This document shows positions 1-9,404 of a DNA stretch of 40,255 nt, in pieces (positions within the stretch are counted from its first letter, which is position 1; each line of letters starts with the position of its first letter). The position numbers and the translations under genes were made by a program. Source of the DNA: Chloroflexota bacterium (GTDB lineage: Bacteria; Chloroflexota; UBA6077; JAJPHF01); the NCBI GenBank assembly GCA_019686175.1, contig JADGHJ010000002.1:1-40255 (forward strand). Reading direction: 5' to 3'. The notes beneath the pieces were generated by a model, which saw only the letters and a program-made list of their open reading frames with translations, was not told the DNA's origin and ran no database searches.

Positions 1-79
1 CTGCAGCATCGCCCCCCCGGGCGGCTTGCGCCGTCCGCCGACAGCATACCGGATGCGCCGTGTGACGGGACCCGACGAA

Positions 80-112
80 ACGAGGGCGCCTGCGGGCTGC
101 GGGCGCCCTCGT
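80..112 (-). terminator. Intrinsic terminator of the Val/Pro-repeat gene
   Basis: An 11-bp perfect inverted repeat (80-90 with 102-112, 11-nt loop) lies 17 nt past the stop codon at 129. Read on the minus strand, the hairpin is followed by TTTCGTC, a short T-rich tail. Nothing I could support as a gene lies in bases 1-79. Confidence 0.65.
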
Positions 113-128
113 TGTACAACGAGGCGCG

Positions 129-803
<675 letters not shown>

Positions 804-836
804 AATCGTACCTCCCTCCCTTGTCGTTGCGCTCTC

Positions 837-856
837 GCCCTCCGCCGCCGGAGGGC
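837..856 (-). other. 5' UTR hairpin ahead of the Val/Pro-repeat gene
   Basis: A perfect 8-bp stem (837-844 with 849-856) with a 4-nt loop sits between the predicted promoter and the ribosome site of the gene starting at 803. It could stabilise the mRNA 5' end. No riboswitch class was recognised. Confidence 0.45.
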
Positions 857-878
857 GCTCGGCACGAGCGCACATGCC

Positions 879-906
879 ACTATACACAACGCGCCGTGGT
901 GAGCAA
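879..906 (-). promoter_or_regulatory. Sigma70-like promoter of the Val/Pro-repeat gene
   Basis: On the minus strand, TTGCTC (906-901), a 16-bp spacer and TATAGT (884-879) form a plausible -35/-10 pair. It lies about 75 bp upstream of the start codon at 803. Confidence 0.55.
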
Positions 907-1036
907 AGTTACGGCAACTCGCGCTGTCGCCTCCGGGACCACAGCCGATCTTGGTTTCCTCCCCCTCTCTATGCGGTCTGGTCCTCGCGGCACCCCTCTG
1001 ACGCAAGCTCCGTACCAGCGCCTGTCTCGACCCACC

Positions 1037-2905
1037 TCAGGCCCGGTCGTCAGGCGGGAGCGGGAGGCCCAGCAGCTCCATCAGCTTCAGGGCGTTGGTC
1101 GAGGTCGCGGGCCCTGGGAGCAGGTGATAGTCGAAGCGCATGACCGGCCCATCCGGCCCGCGCGTGAACTGCTCGCGGAAGTGCACCGGCCGGCACACCG
1201 CGGCTAGCTCGGGGCTGGCCAGGAGCGTCAGGTCGTGCGTCGATACGGCACCGATCGCCCCCAGCGCGACCAAGTGGCGGAGAATGGCCCGCGCCGCGAG
1301 CTGCCGCTCGGCCGTGTTGGTCCCTTGCAGGATCTCGTCCAGAAGGTACAGTAGGACGTGTCCCTCGGCACGTGCCGCCTCAGCCGCGTCGACCACGCGC
1401 TTCAGATCCCGTAGCTCGGCCAGGAAGTACGACACGCCCTGCGCCAGGGAGTCTTGGACACGCATGCTGGTGTGCAGTGCCAAGGGAGGCAGGCGCAGGC
1501 TGCGTGCGCACACCGGGCCGCCCGCGAGCGCCAGCACCACGTTCACACCGATGGCGCGCAGCAAGGTGCTCTTGCCCGACATGTTGGAGCCTGTCACCAG
1601 CAGCACGGTGCCCGGCGGTCCGATGGTCACGTCGTTCACCACACAGTCCGCGGGTGGCAGCAGTGGATGGCCGAGGCTGCAGGCCTCGAGCCGCGGGGGC
1701 CCATCGGTGGTCAGCTCGGGAAAGGTCCACCAGGGATGGTCGTGTGCCAACCCGGCCAGCGCGGCCAGCGCCTCCGCCTCGCCCAGCGCGGCCAGCCAGG
1801 CGCGCACGCTGCGGCCGGCCCGGGCCTGCCAGCGCTCCAGTAGCCAGAGGAAGTGCCAGTCGCTGAGCGTCAGCGCCTCGATAACGGCGTAGAACATGTT
1901 CAGACGCAGGTAGCTGAGCCGCACCGCGCGGCCCAGGGCGGCGATCTCAACGCGCGCCTCGCCAGCCAGACTGCGCTGGAGGTGCTGCAGCTTGGTGCTG
2001 CGCCAGGCCATCGCCGCCAGCAGGGCGAACAGCGCCTGATAGTGCTCGAGCACGCCGGCGTGAGCCGTGGCGCGGGCCAGGAGTTCGCGCACCGGACCGC
2101 CGCGCCAGCGATCGAACACTACGCTGGCGGCCACCACGGCGAGCCACCATGGTTGCTCCAGGACGCCAGCGAGCTGCGCCGCCAGCAGCCCCCACGTGCC
2201 CAGCGGCAGGAGGCGGCTGGCCCACACGAGCCCGCGCCGGGGAGCGAGCCACGGCGCGGCTTCCGCCCAGCTCAGGAACGGTGTAGGATCAGCCCAGCGG
2301 GCGCGCAGCAATCGCGCGCGGACCGTCAGCTCGTCGCGCAGGTCGAGCAGTGGCGCCAGCTCGCGCACGGCCTCCTGTCGCGCGCGGACGGTGGCCGGGT
2401 CGGCCGGCGCCAGCAGCCAGGCGCGCAAGGTGGCCTGGCCGTGCGGGGTACTCCCGCCGCTGAGCAGCTGTTGCAGCGAGGCAGGGCCCAGCAGGTCCAG
2501 GTCGGCCGCGTAGGGGTGGTCAGTGGGGGCGGCAGTATCCGGTGGTGGCGGGAGTGCCGCCCATTGCCGGCGGAGCCGCAGGCGCGCCTCGCGGCTGCCC
2601 TGCCACAAGAGCGCATAGCGCTCGCGCTCCCGCGCCAAGCGCTCCTGATACACGACGAGCGCGGCGAATCCCGCCAGTAGCAGCGCGGCCCCGGCCACGC
2701 CGAGCGGTACTCCTGCCACCAGAGCCCAGATCAGGATCAGCGCCGCGAGGGCAAACACGCAGAGGCGCGCCAGGCCCACGCGCCGCAGGCGCGTATCGAG
2801 CCGGTCGCGCGCCGCGCCGAAGCGCACGCCACGCTCCGCGTACAGCGCCACCAGCGCGTCGACCGCTGCAGGGGGCGCCACGGGCGCCGCGCTCGTCTCA
2901 GTCAC
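1037..2905 (-). CDS. MutS-family ATPase with N-terminal membrane segments
   Basis: This 622-aa protein carries the MutS core and ATPase domains at its C-terminus. The Walker A motif GSNMSGKST lies near residues 437-445. The Walker B/signature LLDEILQGTN is near 520, followed by an STHD switch. It lacks the mismatch-recognition domain I and the Smr nuclease domain. Residues about 46-86 form two closely spaced hydrophobic helices, so the protein is probably membrane-anchored. It is therefore not the housekeeping mismatch-repair MutS but one of the poorly characterised membrane MutS-like proteins; the function is unknown. The start is GTG. It lies 150 bp downstream of the molybdoenzyme gene, beyond a hairpin, and probably has its own promoter. 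Confidence 0.85.
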   Translation of the reverse strand: MTETSAAPVAPPAAVDALVALYAERGVRFGAARDRLDTRLRRVGLARLCVFALAALILIWALVAGVPLGVAGAALLLAGFAALVVYQERLARERERYALLWQGSREARLRLRRQWAALPPPPDTAAPTDHPYAADLDLLGPASLQQLLSGGSTPHGQATLRAWLLAPADPATVRARQEAVRELAPLLDLRDELTVRARLLRARWADPTPFLSWAEAAPWLAPRRGLVWASRLLPLGTWGLLAAQLAGVLEQPWWLAVVAASVVFDRWRGGPVRELLARATAHAGVLEHYQALFALLAAMAWRSTKLQHLQRSLAGEARVEIAALGRAVRLSYLRLNMFYAVIEALTLSDWHFLWLLERWQARAGRSVRAWLAALGEAEALAALAGLAHDHPWWTFPELTTDGPPRLEACSLGHPLLPPADCVVNDVTIGPPGTVLLVTGSNMSGKSTLLRAIGVNVVLALAGGPVCARSLRLPPLALHTSMRVQDSLAQGVSYFLAELRDLKRVVDAAEAARAEGHVLLYLLDEILQGTNTAERQLAARAILRHLVALGAIGAVSTHDLTLLASPELAAVCRPVHFREQFTRGPDGPVMRFDYHLLPGPATSTNALKLMELLGLPLPPDDRA

Positions 2906-2953
2906 TCGTCTCGATGGCCACCATCATGCTCGAACGCCGCCCAACATAGTACA

Positions 2954-2976
2954 CGCCCGCGCAGCTCGCGCGGGCG
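2954..2976 (-). terminator. Hairpin after the molybdoenzyme operon
   Basis: A perfect 9-bp GC stem (2954-2962 with 2968-2976) with a 5-nt loop lies between the molybdoenzyme stop at 3056 and the mutS-like start at 2905. There is no clear T tract. Immediately downstream on the minus strand is TACTAT (2951-2946), a possible -10 box for the mutS-like gene. Confidence 0.35.
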
Positions 2977-3055
2977 CCAGTGTGTAGCACAGTAGTAGTC
3001 GATCGTCGTTCCCACGTGCAAGCGGCGGCCGATGGGCGGCTGTGACAGGGCACCC

Positions 3056-5998
3056 CTAGCTACCAGCCGGTTGCCTCGGGGCGCGGTAGGCCTCCGGCGA
3101 CGGCCGGTAGGGGCGGAACAGCCAGAACGGCCGGCGCAGGCCGTCCGGCCCCGGGCCGGGGCGGGCCATCTGCAGCCACTCGCGGTACTGTGCGTGGGCC
3201 TTCGCCGTGTCCACCACCACGTCGCCGTAGCGGTCGTCCGGGCCGGCCTTCTCCACGCGCACCCGCTGGTGCCAGCAGTGCATGCCACTCACCGGGTCGG
3301 GCTGCACGCCGAAGGTCAGGTTCTGGTGGACGCCAGCGTCCTCCCACCACACTTGCGCGCTGTCGGGGTCGTCGCTGGTCCAAGGGCGCACGCCGTGCTG
3401 GTAGCGCAGCCGCCAGCGGTGGCCCGCTCCGTCCGGACTGGGCTCGCGGGTCAGCTCGGCCAGCGCCGACGACCACCGCTCCATGCCGGCGTCCTCGGCC
3501 AGTCGCCAGCGCCCCAGGTGGTGCGAGCAGGCGATCACCCCCGGCATGATCGCCTCGGTCACCCACACGCGGTTGACGTAGTAGCCGATGCTGGTGATCA
3601 CCCGGATCAGGTCGCCGGTCTGCAGGCCCAGCCGCCGCGCGTCGCTGGTGTGCATCCACACCGGGTTGGCGTGCGAGATCTCGTTGAGCCACTTGGCGTT
3701 GCCCGAGCGCGTGTGGATCAGCGTCGGCAGCCGGAACGTGGGCACTAGCGCGAACTCGCCGCGGCTGGGGTCGAGCCGCGAGTGGTGGACGTGGCTGGGG
3801 ATGTAGTTGGGCAGCGCCTCTTCCGGCCAGCCCCACTCCTTGAGCGTGCGCGAGTAGAACTCCAGCTTGCGCGACGGCGTGGGAAACCCGGCGCGTGGGA
3901 CGCCATCGACCATCACGCCGATCGGGCGCCGGCTGGGGTCGAAGCTGGCGCCGATGCTCGGCTTCGCCTCCTTAGGCGGCGGCGCCGGCCGATCGGTAGT
4001 GATCAGCCCCGTGACGGGATCGATCTGCGCGCCCTCCAGCTCGCTGGCCGGCAGCTCGGTCCAGTGGTCGCCGTAGGCCTCGCGCTTCACCTCGAACGCC
4101 GTGTACTTGCGCATGTACTCTAGCGGCGTCAGCCCCTCCGCGGCGGCCGTCTCCGGCAGTCCCGGCACGCTGTGCTCGAACATCCACTGGTAGTACTCGG
4201 TTAGCGTCATCTTCTCGCCTGGGCGGTACGGCGACTCGAAGTACTGGCGGATCCCCAGGCTGCCGTCGGGGTCGATGCGCCACGACAGCTCGATCCAGAA
4301 CTCGCCTTCCTCCCACACCTCGCCCGGGTTCGCCTCGTAGGTGAACTGGAAGCGCTCCCCGCGGCGCTCGCGCGCCACGCGCACCACCGGCTGGCGGAAG
4401 CCGAGCCACTGGCCGGCGTAGGTCTCGTAGCTGAACGTGTCGTGGCGCTCGGGGCCGTGGCCCATCGGCAGCACGTAGTCGGCGAACCACGCCGTCTCGC
4501 TCCAGGTCGGCGTCAGGCAGGCGTGGCACTCGATCTTCGACTCGTCCTGCAGCACCTCGATCCAGCTGAAGCCGTCCGGGTTGGTCCAGACGGGGTTGTA
4601 GACGCGAGTGAAGTACATGGCCAGCTTGCCGCGCCCCTCCTTCAGGAAGTGCGGCAACAGGATGCTCAGCTCGTGGTGCGCCAGCGGGTACTCCAGCGGC
4701 CAGCTCAGCTCGTTCCACACCTTGGGGTGCGGCGGGCGCTTGGGCGGCAGCGGGATGAACTTGTTCCAGAGATTGGGCGCCACGCCGCCCGGGGTGGCCA
4801 CCGAGCCGGTGAGCACGTTGAGGAAGAACAGGGCGCGCGCCACCTGCCAGCCGCCCAGGTTACCCGCCGCCGGCCCGCGCCAGATGTGCGCGGCGAACCG
4901 CGAGCCCGCATCGGCGATCTCCCGCGCGATCCGTACGATCAGCTCCGCCGGCAGCCGGCTCTCCTGCGCGGCGAACTCGGGCGTGTAGCGTGCGTACCGT
5001 GCCTTGAGGAGCTCCACGAACCGCTCGAACTCGACCGGCGTGCCCGGGTGCTCGTGCAGCAGGTATTCTTCCCAGTTCACCCAGCGGCGCACGAACTCGC
5101 GGTCCCAGCGGTCCTCCTGCAGGATCACGTTGGCCATGGCCAGCAGCACCGCCGCCTCGCTGCCCGGCCAGGTCGGCAGCCAGTAGTCGGCGTTGGAGGC
5201 CGTGTTCGACAGCCGGGGGTCCATGACAGCGATCTTGGCGCCGGCCATCTTGGCCTCGACGATGCGCTGCGCGTAGGGGTTGAAGTAGTGCCCGCTTTCC
5301 AGGTGGGCGTTGAGCAACAGCAGGAAGCGGGCGTTGGCGTAGTCCGGCGACGGCCGGTCGTTGCCCATCCAGAAGGCGTAGCCCGCCCGCGCCGACGACG
5401 AGCAGACGTTGGTGTGCGAGTTGTGCGCGTCCACCCCCCACGCCGGCAGCACGCGGTCCATGTAGCCGTCCTCGCCCGGCCGGCCGACATGGTAGAAGAT
5501 CTCCGTGCGCCGGTCCTCCACGATCGCCTGGCGGATGCGCGCGGCGATGTCGTCGAGCACGGCGTCCCAGCTCACGCGCTCCCACTTGCCGCTGCCGCGC
5601 GGGCCCACGCGCCGCAGGGGATACAGGATACGCTCGGGGTCGTTGACCTGGTTGAGCGTGGCCGGGCCCTTGGCGCAGTTGCGCCCGCGGCTGGAGGGAT
5701 GGTACGGGTTGCCCTCCAGCTTGCGGATGGCGCCGGTCTCCTTGTCGATGTAGGCCAGCAGGCCGCACGCCGCCTCGCAGTTGAAGCAGATGGTAGGCAC
5801 GAGCTGGTACGCCCGCTCCACCTTGTGCGGCCAGGCCGTCGGGTCGTACTCCACCCAGTGGTCCCACTGCTCGGGCGGCGGGTACGACACCAGCCCGCTG
5901 GCGCGCTCTGGCGGGTGGGGCTCCTCGGGGATGCGCCCCTCCAGTGGCACCTTGGTCTGGCGCGGGCGCCCTTGCGCGAACCAGTTCAGCTTCACCAT
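3056..5998 (-). CDS. Molybdopterin (Mo/W-bisPGD) oxidoreductase, catalytic subunit
   Basis: This 980-aa protein is a member of the DMSO-reductase superfamily. An N-terminal [4Fe-4S] site is formed by Cys71, Cys74, Cys78 and Cys108. A TNVCSSS motif places Cys199 where the metal ligand usually sits. The pterin-binding and C-terminal beta-barrel domains follow. There is no twin-arginine signal peptide, so the enzyme should act in the cytoplasm. The start at 5998 has a GGGGGAG ribosome site. The gene directly follows the fused FeS-NrfD gene (119 bp apart), and together they would form a quinone-linked membrane complex. Cytoplasmic orientation plus an NrfD partner resembles SoeABC sulfite dehydrogenase or Psr/Phs-like enzymes, but the substrate cannot be assigned from sequence. 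Formate, sulfur or arsenic compounds are all possible. Confidence 0.9.
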   Translation of the reverse strand: MVKLNWFAQGRPRQTKVPLEGRIPEEPHPPERASGLVSYPPPEQWDHWVEYDPTAWPHKVERAYQLVPTICFNCEAACGLLAYIDKETGAIRKLEGNPYHPSSRGRNCAKGPATLNQVNDPERILYPLRRVGPRGSGKWERVSWDAVLDDIAARIRQAIVEDRRTEIFYHVGRPGEDGYMDRVLPAWGVDAHNSHTNVCSSSARAGYAFWMGNDRPSPDYANARFLLLLNAHLESGHYFNPYAQRIVEAKMAGAKIAVMDPRLSNTASNADYWLPTWPGSEAAVLLAMANVILQEDRWDREFVRRWVNWEEYLLHEHPGTPVEFERFVELLKARYARYTPEFAAQESRLPAELIVRIAREIADAGSRFAAHIWRGPAAGNLGGWQVARALFFLNVLTGSVATPGGVAPNLWNKFIPLPPKRPPHPKVWNELSWPLEYPLAHHELSILLPHFLKEGRGKLAMYFTRVYNPVWTNPDGFSWIEVLQDESKIECHACLTPTWSETAWFADYVLPMGHGPERHDTFSYETYAGQWLGFRQPVVRVARERRGERFQFTYEANPGEVWEEGEFWIELSWRIDPDGSLGIRQYFESPYRPGEKMTLTEYYQWMFEHSVPGLPETAAAEGLTPLEYMRKYTAFEVKREAYGDHWTELPASELEGAQIDPVTGLITTDRPAPPPKEAKPSIGASFDPSRRPIGVMVDGVPRAGFPTPSRKLEFYSRTLKEWGWPEEALPNYIPSHVHHSRLDPSRGEFALVPTFRLPTLIHTRSGNAKWLNEISHANPVWMHTSDARRLGLQTGDLIRVITSIGYYVNRVWVTEAIMPGVIACSHHLGRWRLAEDAGMERWSSALAELTREPSPDGAGHRWRLRYQHGVRPWTSDDPDSAQVWWEDAGVHQNLTFGVQPDPVSGMHCWHQRVRVEKAGPDDRYGDVVVDTAKAHAQYREWLQMARPGPGPDGLRRPFWLFRPYRPSPEAYRAPRQPAGS

Positions 5999-6117
5999 CT
6001 CCCAGCTCCCCCGCCTAGCAGTCCGTGACCGCTGTATCGCGCTGTATCCCTACCGCCGTACACGGCCGGCCCGCCGTTCCGGGCGGCGGTGCTGCTCGGT
6101 TCACGCGGCACAGCGCA

Positions 6118-7680
6118 CTAGCTCATCGGTACCGACTGCCCGGCCCGGATCCATACGTCCTCGTAGAGCCACAGGCCAGCCAGGGCCAACAGCGCGGCCA
6201 GCCCGCCCAGCGCCGCCGGCGCCCCGGCGCCCACTACCGCCCACAGTAGCAGCGCCGGCACCACCGCGCCCATCAGCACGTAGCCGCCCCAGAAGCGGCC
6301 GGCGTACGGCCCGTGTTTGACCAGCGCCGCGGCAGTGGCGGCATCCTTGTTCGGGTGCAGGGCGTAGTACTCCATGAGCACGATCAGGAGGTTCACCACC
6401 ACGGCGCCGAGCAGCACGGTGGCGAGCGCGCCAGCCAGGGCACTCGCTCGGGGCTCGGCGACCAGCACCCCCAGCAGGAGCGCCGCCGCGCCAGCCATCA
6501 CCGCCGAGGCGAGCAGCTGCGGCAGCAGCAGCGGGCTCTGCCAGAAGTCGCGGCCCTCCGCCTGGCCGAACAGGAACGCGCTGTAGCCCGCCGCCGCCGC
6601 ACCCAGCAGCGCGGCCGGCCACATGAGCGTCCGCAGCAACCCCTCGGCGCCGGCGACGGCGGCGAGCCCCCATAGCGCCGCCAGCACGGTGTACGCGATC
6701 AGGATGTACGCGCCCCAGGGCAGCCACGAGCGCAGGTTGGGCGTGGCCACCACGCGCCAGAAGCGCTCGGGCCGCTTGAGATCCCAGATCAGGAGCCCCG
6801 CCGTGAGCGCCGTGAACAGCAGCGCCAGCAGCGGCGCGCCGAGGCGCAACGTGCCGCCGGCGAAGCCGGCCGCCAGCAGCGGCGCCGCCACCAGCAGCGC
6901 GCCGGCGCCGAGGGCTTTGGTCCACAGATACGCCGCCACCTTCCAGCCCCAGGGCTTGGGGTGGGGTACGTCGTACACTGTGACCGCCCGCGCGCCCGCG
7001 TTGCCCTGTGGTCCCACGAGCGGCTGACCGTCGCGCACCAGCGCACCTTTCGGCTCCAAGTCCACGTCGCGCGGCCCCACCTGCGCCCAGAGGTACATCG
7101 GCGGCTGGAGCGCGAGACCCGGGGTGATGATCGTCTCGTCGGCGCCGACGTAGAACACCTGCGGCCGCGTGCCCTGGTCGGGCCGCCGCACCTGCACCTG
7201 CTCGCGGGCGAGGGTCTGCTGCAGCTCGCTGGTCGGGTCCTCGAGGTCGCCCGCGAGGATCGCCTTGGTGGGACACACTACCACGCAGGCGGGCAGTAGC
7301 CCGCGGTCGACGCGGTGCGCGCAGTAGTGGCACTTGGCGGCCGTGTGCGAGCGCGGATCGATGTACAGCGCATCGTACGGGCAGGCTTGCATGCACGACT
7401 TGCAGCCGATACACGCTTCTGGCGCGAAGTCCACGATGCCGTCGGCGCGCTTGAACAGCGAGCGCGTGGGGCAGATCTCCACGCACGGCGGGTCCTCGCA
7501 GTGCTGGCAGCGCTCGATGGTAAAGTAGCGCCGCGTATGTGGGAACTCGCCCTTCTCAATGTACTTCACCCAGGTACGGAAGCCGCCCAGGGGCACGTCG
7601 TTCTCGGCCTCGCAGGCGAGGGTGCAGGCGTGGCAGCCGATGCACTTGCGGTGGTCGATCACGAAGCCGTATTTGGTCAT
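6118..7680 (-). CDS. Fused 4x[4Fe-4S] ferredoxin - NrfD membrane subunit
   Basis: In this 520-aa protein, residues 1-140 are a DmsB/PsrB-type ferredoxin domain. Its sixteen cysteines form four clusters (13/16/19/23, 58/61/66/70, 90/93/96/100 and 117/120/132/136). After a linker, residues about 250-510 form some eight hydrophobic helices of the NrfD/PsrC type, including the DLKRPERFWR segment typical of that family. The electron-transfer and quinone-reacting subunits, usually separate, are joined here in one chain. The ferredoxin part has no export signal, consistent with a cytoplasmic catalytic partner. It is the first gene of the operon, with a GAGGAGG ribosome site and a promoter about 60 bp upstream. 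Electrons would pass between the molybdoenzyme and the quinone pool. Confidence 0.9.
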   Translation of the reverse strand: MTKYGFVIDHRKCIGCHACTLACEAENDVPLGGFRTWVKYIEKGEFPHTRRYFTIERCQHCEDPPCVEICPTRSLFKRADGIVDFAPEACIGCKSCMQACPYDALYIDPRSHTAAKCHYCAHRVDRGLLPACVVVCPTKAILAGDLEDPTSELQQTLAREQVQVRRPDQGTRPQVFYVGADETIITPGLALQPPMYLWAQVGPRDVDLEPKGALVRDGQPLVGPQGNAGARAVTVYDVPHPKPWGWKVAAYLWTKALGAGALLVAAPLLAAGFAGGTLRLGAPLLALLFTALTAGLLIWDLKRPERFWRVVATPNLRSWLPWGAYILIAYTVLAALWGLAAVAGAEGLLRTLMWPAALLGAAAAGYSAFLFGQAEGRDFWQSPLLLPQLLASAVMAGAAALLLGVLVAEPRASALAGALATVLLGAVVVNLLIVLMEYYALHPNKDAATAAALVKHGPYAGRFWGGYVLMGAVVPALLLWAVVGAGAPAALGGLAALLALAGLWLYEDVWIRAGQSVPMS

Positions 7681-7740
7681 GGCGCCTCCTCACCCACTCC
7701 CGTCGGCCGCCGCCGAGCGCGGGCTGGCGACTGTGCCCCC

Positions 7741-7769
7741 AGTATAGACGGCCGCCCCAGCGCCGAGAA
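7741..7769 (-). promoter_or_regulatory. Putative promoter of the molybdoenzyme operon
   Basis: On the minus strand, TTCTCG (7769-7764), a 17-bp spacer and TATACT (7746-7741) lie about 60 bp before the start at 7680. The -10 is good and the -35 weak, which would suit activator-dependent expression; the LysR gene immediately upstream is a candidate regulator. Confidence 0.45.
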
Positions 7770-7802
7770 CAAAGAGATGGCGCCCAGGCCATAAGCGGAT
7801 GG

Positions 7803-8714
7803 TTATGTGAGGGGTGCGACGCCCGCGCTCTCCGCGAGGTAGGCGCGCACGAACTGGCGGAAGCGCCGCGCCGCTGGAGTCAGGTACTTCGTGGAGCGGT
7901 GCACCAGCTCCAGCGGTCGCTGGAGCCGCAGGCCCTCGACGGCCAGCCGGCATAGCACGCCGCCGCGCACCTCGTGCTCGATGGCGTAGGCCGAGACGAA
8001 CGCCACGCCCAGATTCGCCTCGACCGCCTTCTTCACCGCCTCGGTCCCCACCAGCTCCATGGCCGGCTGCGGGCGCAGGCCGGCCTGCCGCAGCACGCGC
8101 TCGACCGCCTGGCGCGTGCGCGAGCGCGGCTCAGGCACGATCAGACGCTCCCGCGCCAGCTCGGTCAGCGTGAGGCTGCCGGCCGCGGCGCGCGGGTGGT
8201 CGGGCGAGGCGATCAGCACCACCTCGTCGGTGACCACCGGCTCGGCGTTCAGTCGCCGGTCATCGACCGGGCCGCCCACCAGTGCTAGATCGATCAGTGC
8301 AGCGTGGATGCGCTCGCAGATAGCGTCGGTGGCGTCGATGTCCAGTACCAGCTCGACGCTCGGCTGGGCGGCGCGAAAGGCGCGCAGGATGCGCGGCAGC
8401 AGATACATGCCGCCAGTGGTGTTGGCGCCGACGATAAGCTTCGCCTTGCTGGCGTCGCGGATCTCGGCGATCGCCCGGCGTGCCTCGTCCTCCGCGTGCA
8501 GGATCGCCGTGGCCGAGGCCAGCAAGGCCCGACCCGCCTCGGTGAGCGCCAGGGGGGTGGCCGAGCGGTCGAACAGGAGCACGCCGAGGCTCGCCTCGAG
8601 GGCGCGCACCTGCTGGCTGACCGCAGGCTGCGACATGAACAGGGCACGCGCCGCGGCCGAGAAGCTCCGGTGCTGCGTGACCGCGTAGAACACGCGCAGC
8701 TGGTGGAGGTTCAT
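7803..8714 (-). CDS. LysR-family transcriptional regulator
   Basis: This 303-aa protein has a textbook LysR N-terminus. The winged helix-turn-helix in residues 1-60 includes SFSAAARALFMSQPAVSQQV, and a type-2 periplasmic-binding-protein-like effector domain follows. The length is normal for the family. The start at 8714 is the ATG opening MNLHQLRVF; the frame is open further upstream but overlaps the cupin gene. It follows the cupin gene by 8 nt on the same strand, so the two are probably co-transcribed. It precedes the molybdoenzyme operon by 122 bp. Likely targets are that operon or its own cupin-LysR unit. The inducer is unknown. Confidence 0.92.
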   Translation of the reverse strand: MNLHQLRVFYAVTQHRSFSAAARALFMSQPAVSQQVRALEASLGVLLFDRSATPLALTEAGRALLASATAILHAEDEARRAIAEIRDASKAKLIVGANTTGGMYLLPRILRAFRAAQPSVELVLDIDATDAICERIHAALIDLALVGGPVDDRRLNAEPVVTDEVVLIASPDHPRAAAGSLTLTELARERLIVPEPRSRTRQAVERVLRQAGLRPQPAMELVGTEAVKKAVEANLGVAFVSAYAIEHEVRGGVLCRLAVEGLRLQRPLELVHRSTKYLTPAARRFRQFVRAYLAESAGVAPLT

Positions 8715-8722
8715 GGTAGTCG

Positions 8723-9031
8723 CTAGTCTCGCGGGGCCTCCAGACAGGTCACGCCCCCGGGGCCGACTCGCGCCGCGTGGGTCGTCCCGGGCGGCAGGTC
8801 GAGCCGGTCGCCAGGGCGGAGGGTCAGCGCCTCGCCGGTCGCGGGCAGCTCGAAGGTGATCTCGCCCTCCAGCACGTACAGGACCTTGTGGTAGGCGTGG
8901 GTGTGCGGGGCGTACTGGTAGTGCGGCCCGTTGCTCCAGGCATGGGGCACGAGTCCCTCCGCGGCGAAGCGGGCGTGCAGGGCCGCCTCGCTCGGGGGAG
9001 CGGTCTCGTGCCAGGGGGTCACGCGAACCAT
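8723..9031 (-). CDS. Small single-domain cupin
   Basis: This 102-aa protein is a single cupin barrel. The metal-site motif PHTHAYHK (two His plus a nearby His), a LEGE turn and a later His in PPGTTHAA are visible, so metal binding is likely. The start at 9031 has an AGGAGAGG ribosome site; the longer open frame to 9163 would cross a terminator-like hairpin. It is paired with the LysR gene 8 nt downstream. Such small cupins can be sensors, isomerases or dioxygenases; no reaction can be assigned here. Confidence 0.85.
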   Translation of the reverse strand: MVRVTPWHETAPPSEAALHARFAAEGLVPHAWSNGPHYQYAPHTHAYHKVLYVLEGEITFELPATGEALTLRPGDRLDLPPGTTHAARVGPGGVTCLEAPRD

Positions 9032-9110
9032 GGTCTCTCTGCCTCTCCTGTTGCAGGCTGGTCCGGGCCCGATGGGCCGATAACACCGTGGCCGGCGCAG
9101 AGACACGAGA

Positions 9111-9135
9111 AGGCCCAGCCGACTCGGCTGGGCCT
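9111..9135 (-). terminator. Hairpin terminator of the 9.3-kb mini transcription unit
   Basis: A perfect 10-bp stem AGGCCCAGCC/GGCTGGGCCT (9111-9120 with 9126-9135) with a 5-nt loop is present. On the minus strand it is followed by TCTCGTGTCT, weakly T-rich. It lies between the 17-codon ORF and the cupin gene. Confidence 0.55.
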
Positions 9136-9293
9136 CGCGATCCTCGACAGCGGAGGTTCGCACAGAAGGCGAGCGCTGCTGCGGCGGCGTGGAGCGGAGG
9201 GCTCCGGTCCCACCGAGCCTGCCACGTGCAGGCTACCCGAGGGGCGAACGCTTCACCGGCAGCGCCGGTCGACTGCCCCGGCCGCGCGGGGCG

Positions 9294-9347
9294 TCATAGC
9301 CCGGCACGCCATTCTCCCATGACCATCCAAGTGAAGCGGTTCTGCAT
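9294..9347 (-). CDS. Candidate 17-residue small protein or leader peptide
   Basis: This 17-codon ORF (MQNRFTWMVMGEWRAGL) is too short for normal gene calling but has unusually complete expression signals. A near-consensus promoter lies at 9405-9433, a 7-bp hairpin at 9360-9377 touches the Shine-Dalgarno, and a strong GGGAGGGGAG ribosome site sits 3 nt before the ATG. A terminator hairpin follows about 160 nt downstream. It contains two Trp and three Met residues. It might be a functional small protein or a leader peptide on a regulatory RNA upstream of the cupin-LysR pair. The 5' signals make translation likely, but no family is recognised. Confidence 0.5.
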   Translation of the reverse strand: MQNRFTWMVMGEWRAGL

Positions 9348-9359
9348 AGTCTCCCCTCC

Positions 9360-9377
9360 CTTCCGGGTCGCCGGAAG
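9360..9377 (-). other. 5' UTR hairpin next to the 17-codon ORF ribosome site
   Basis: CTTCCGG/CCGGAAG form a 7-bp stem with a 4-nt loop, ending where the GGGAGGGGAG ribosome site begins. It could control access to that site. Confidence 0.45.
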
Positions 9378-9404
9378 TTCGTGGCTATGCCGACCCTCAG
9401 CCCT

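Noticed and set aside
7803-9086. 427-aa version of the LysR gene
   Set aside because: The first 124 residues are the cupin gene read in another frame; the LysR domain starts cleanly at 8714.
9195-9225. GGTGGGACCG on the minus strand as a T-box core
   Set aside because: It is explained by a local hairpin and lacks the rest of a T-box leader.
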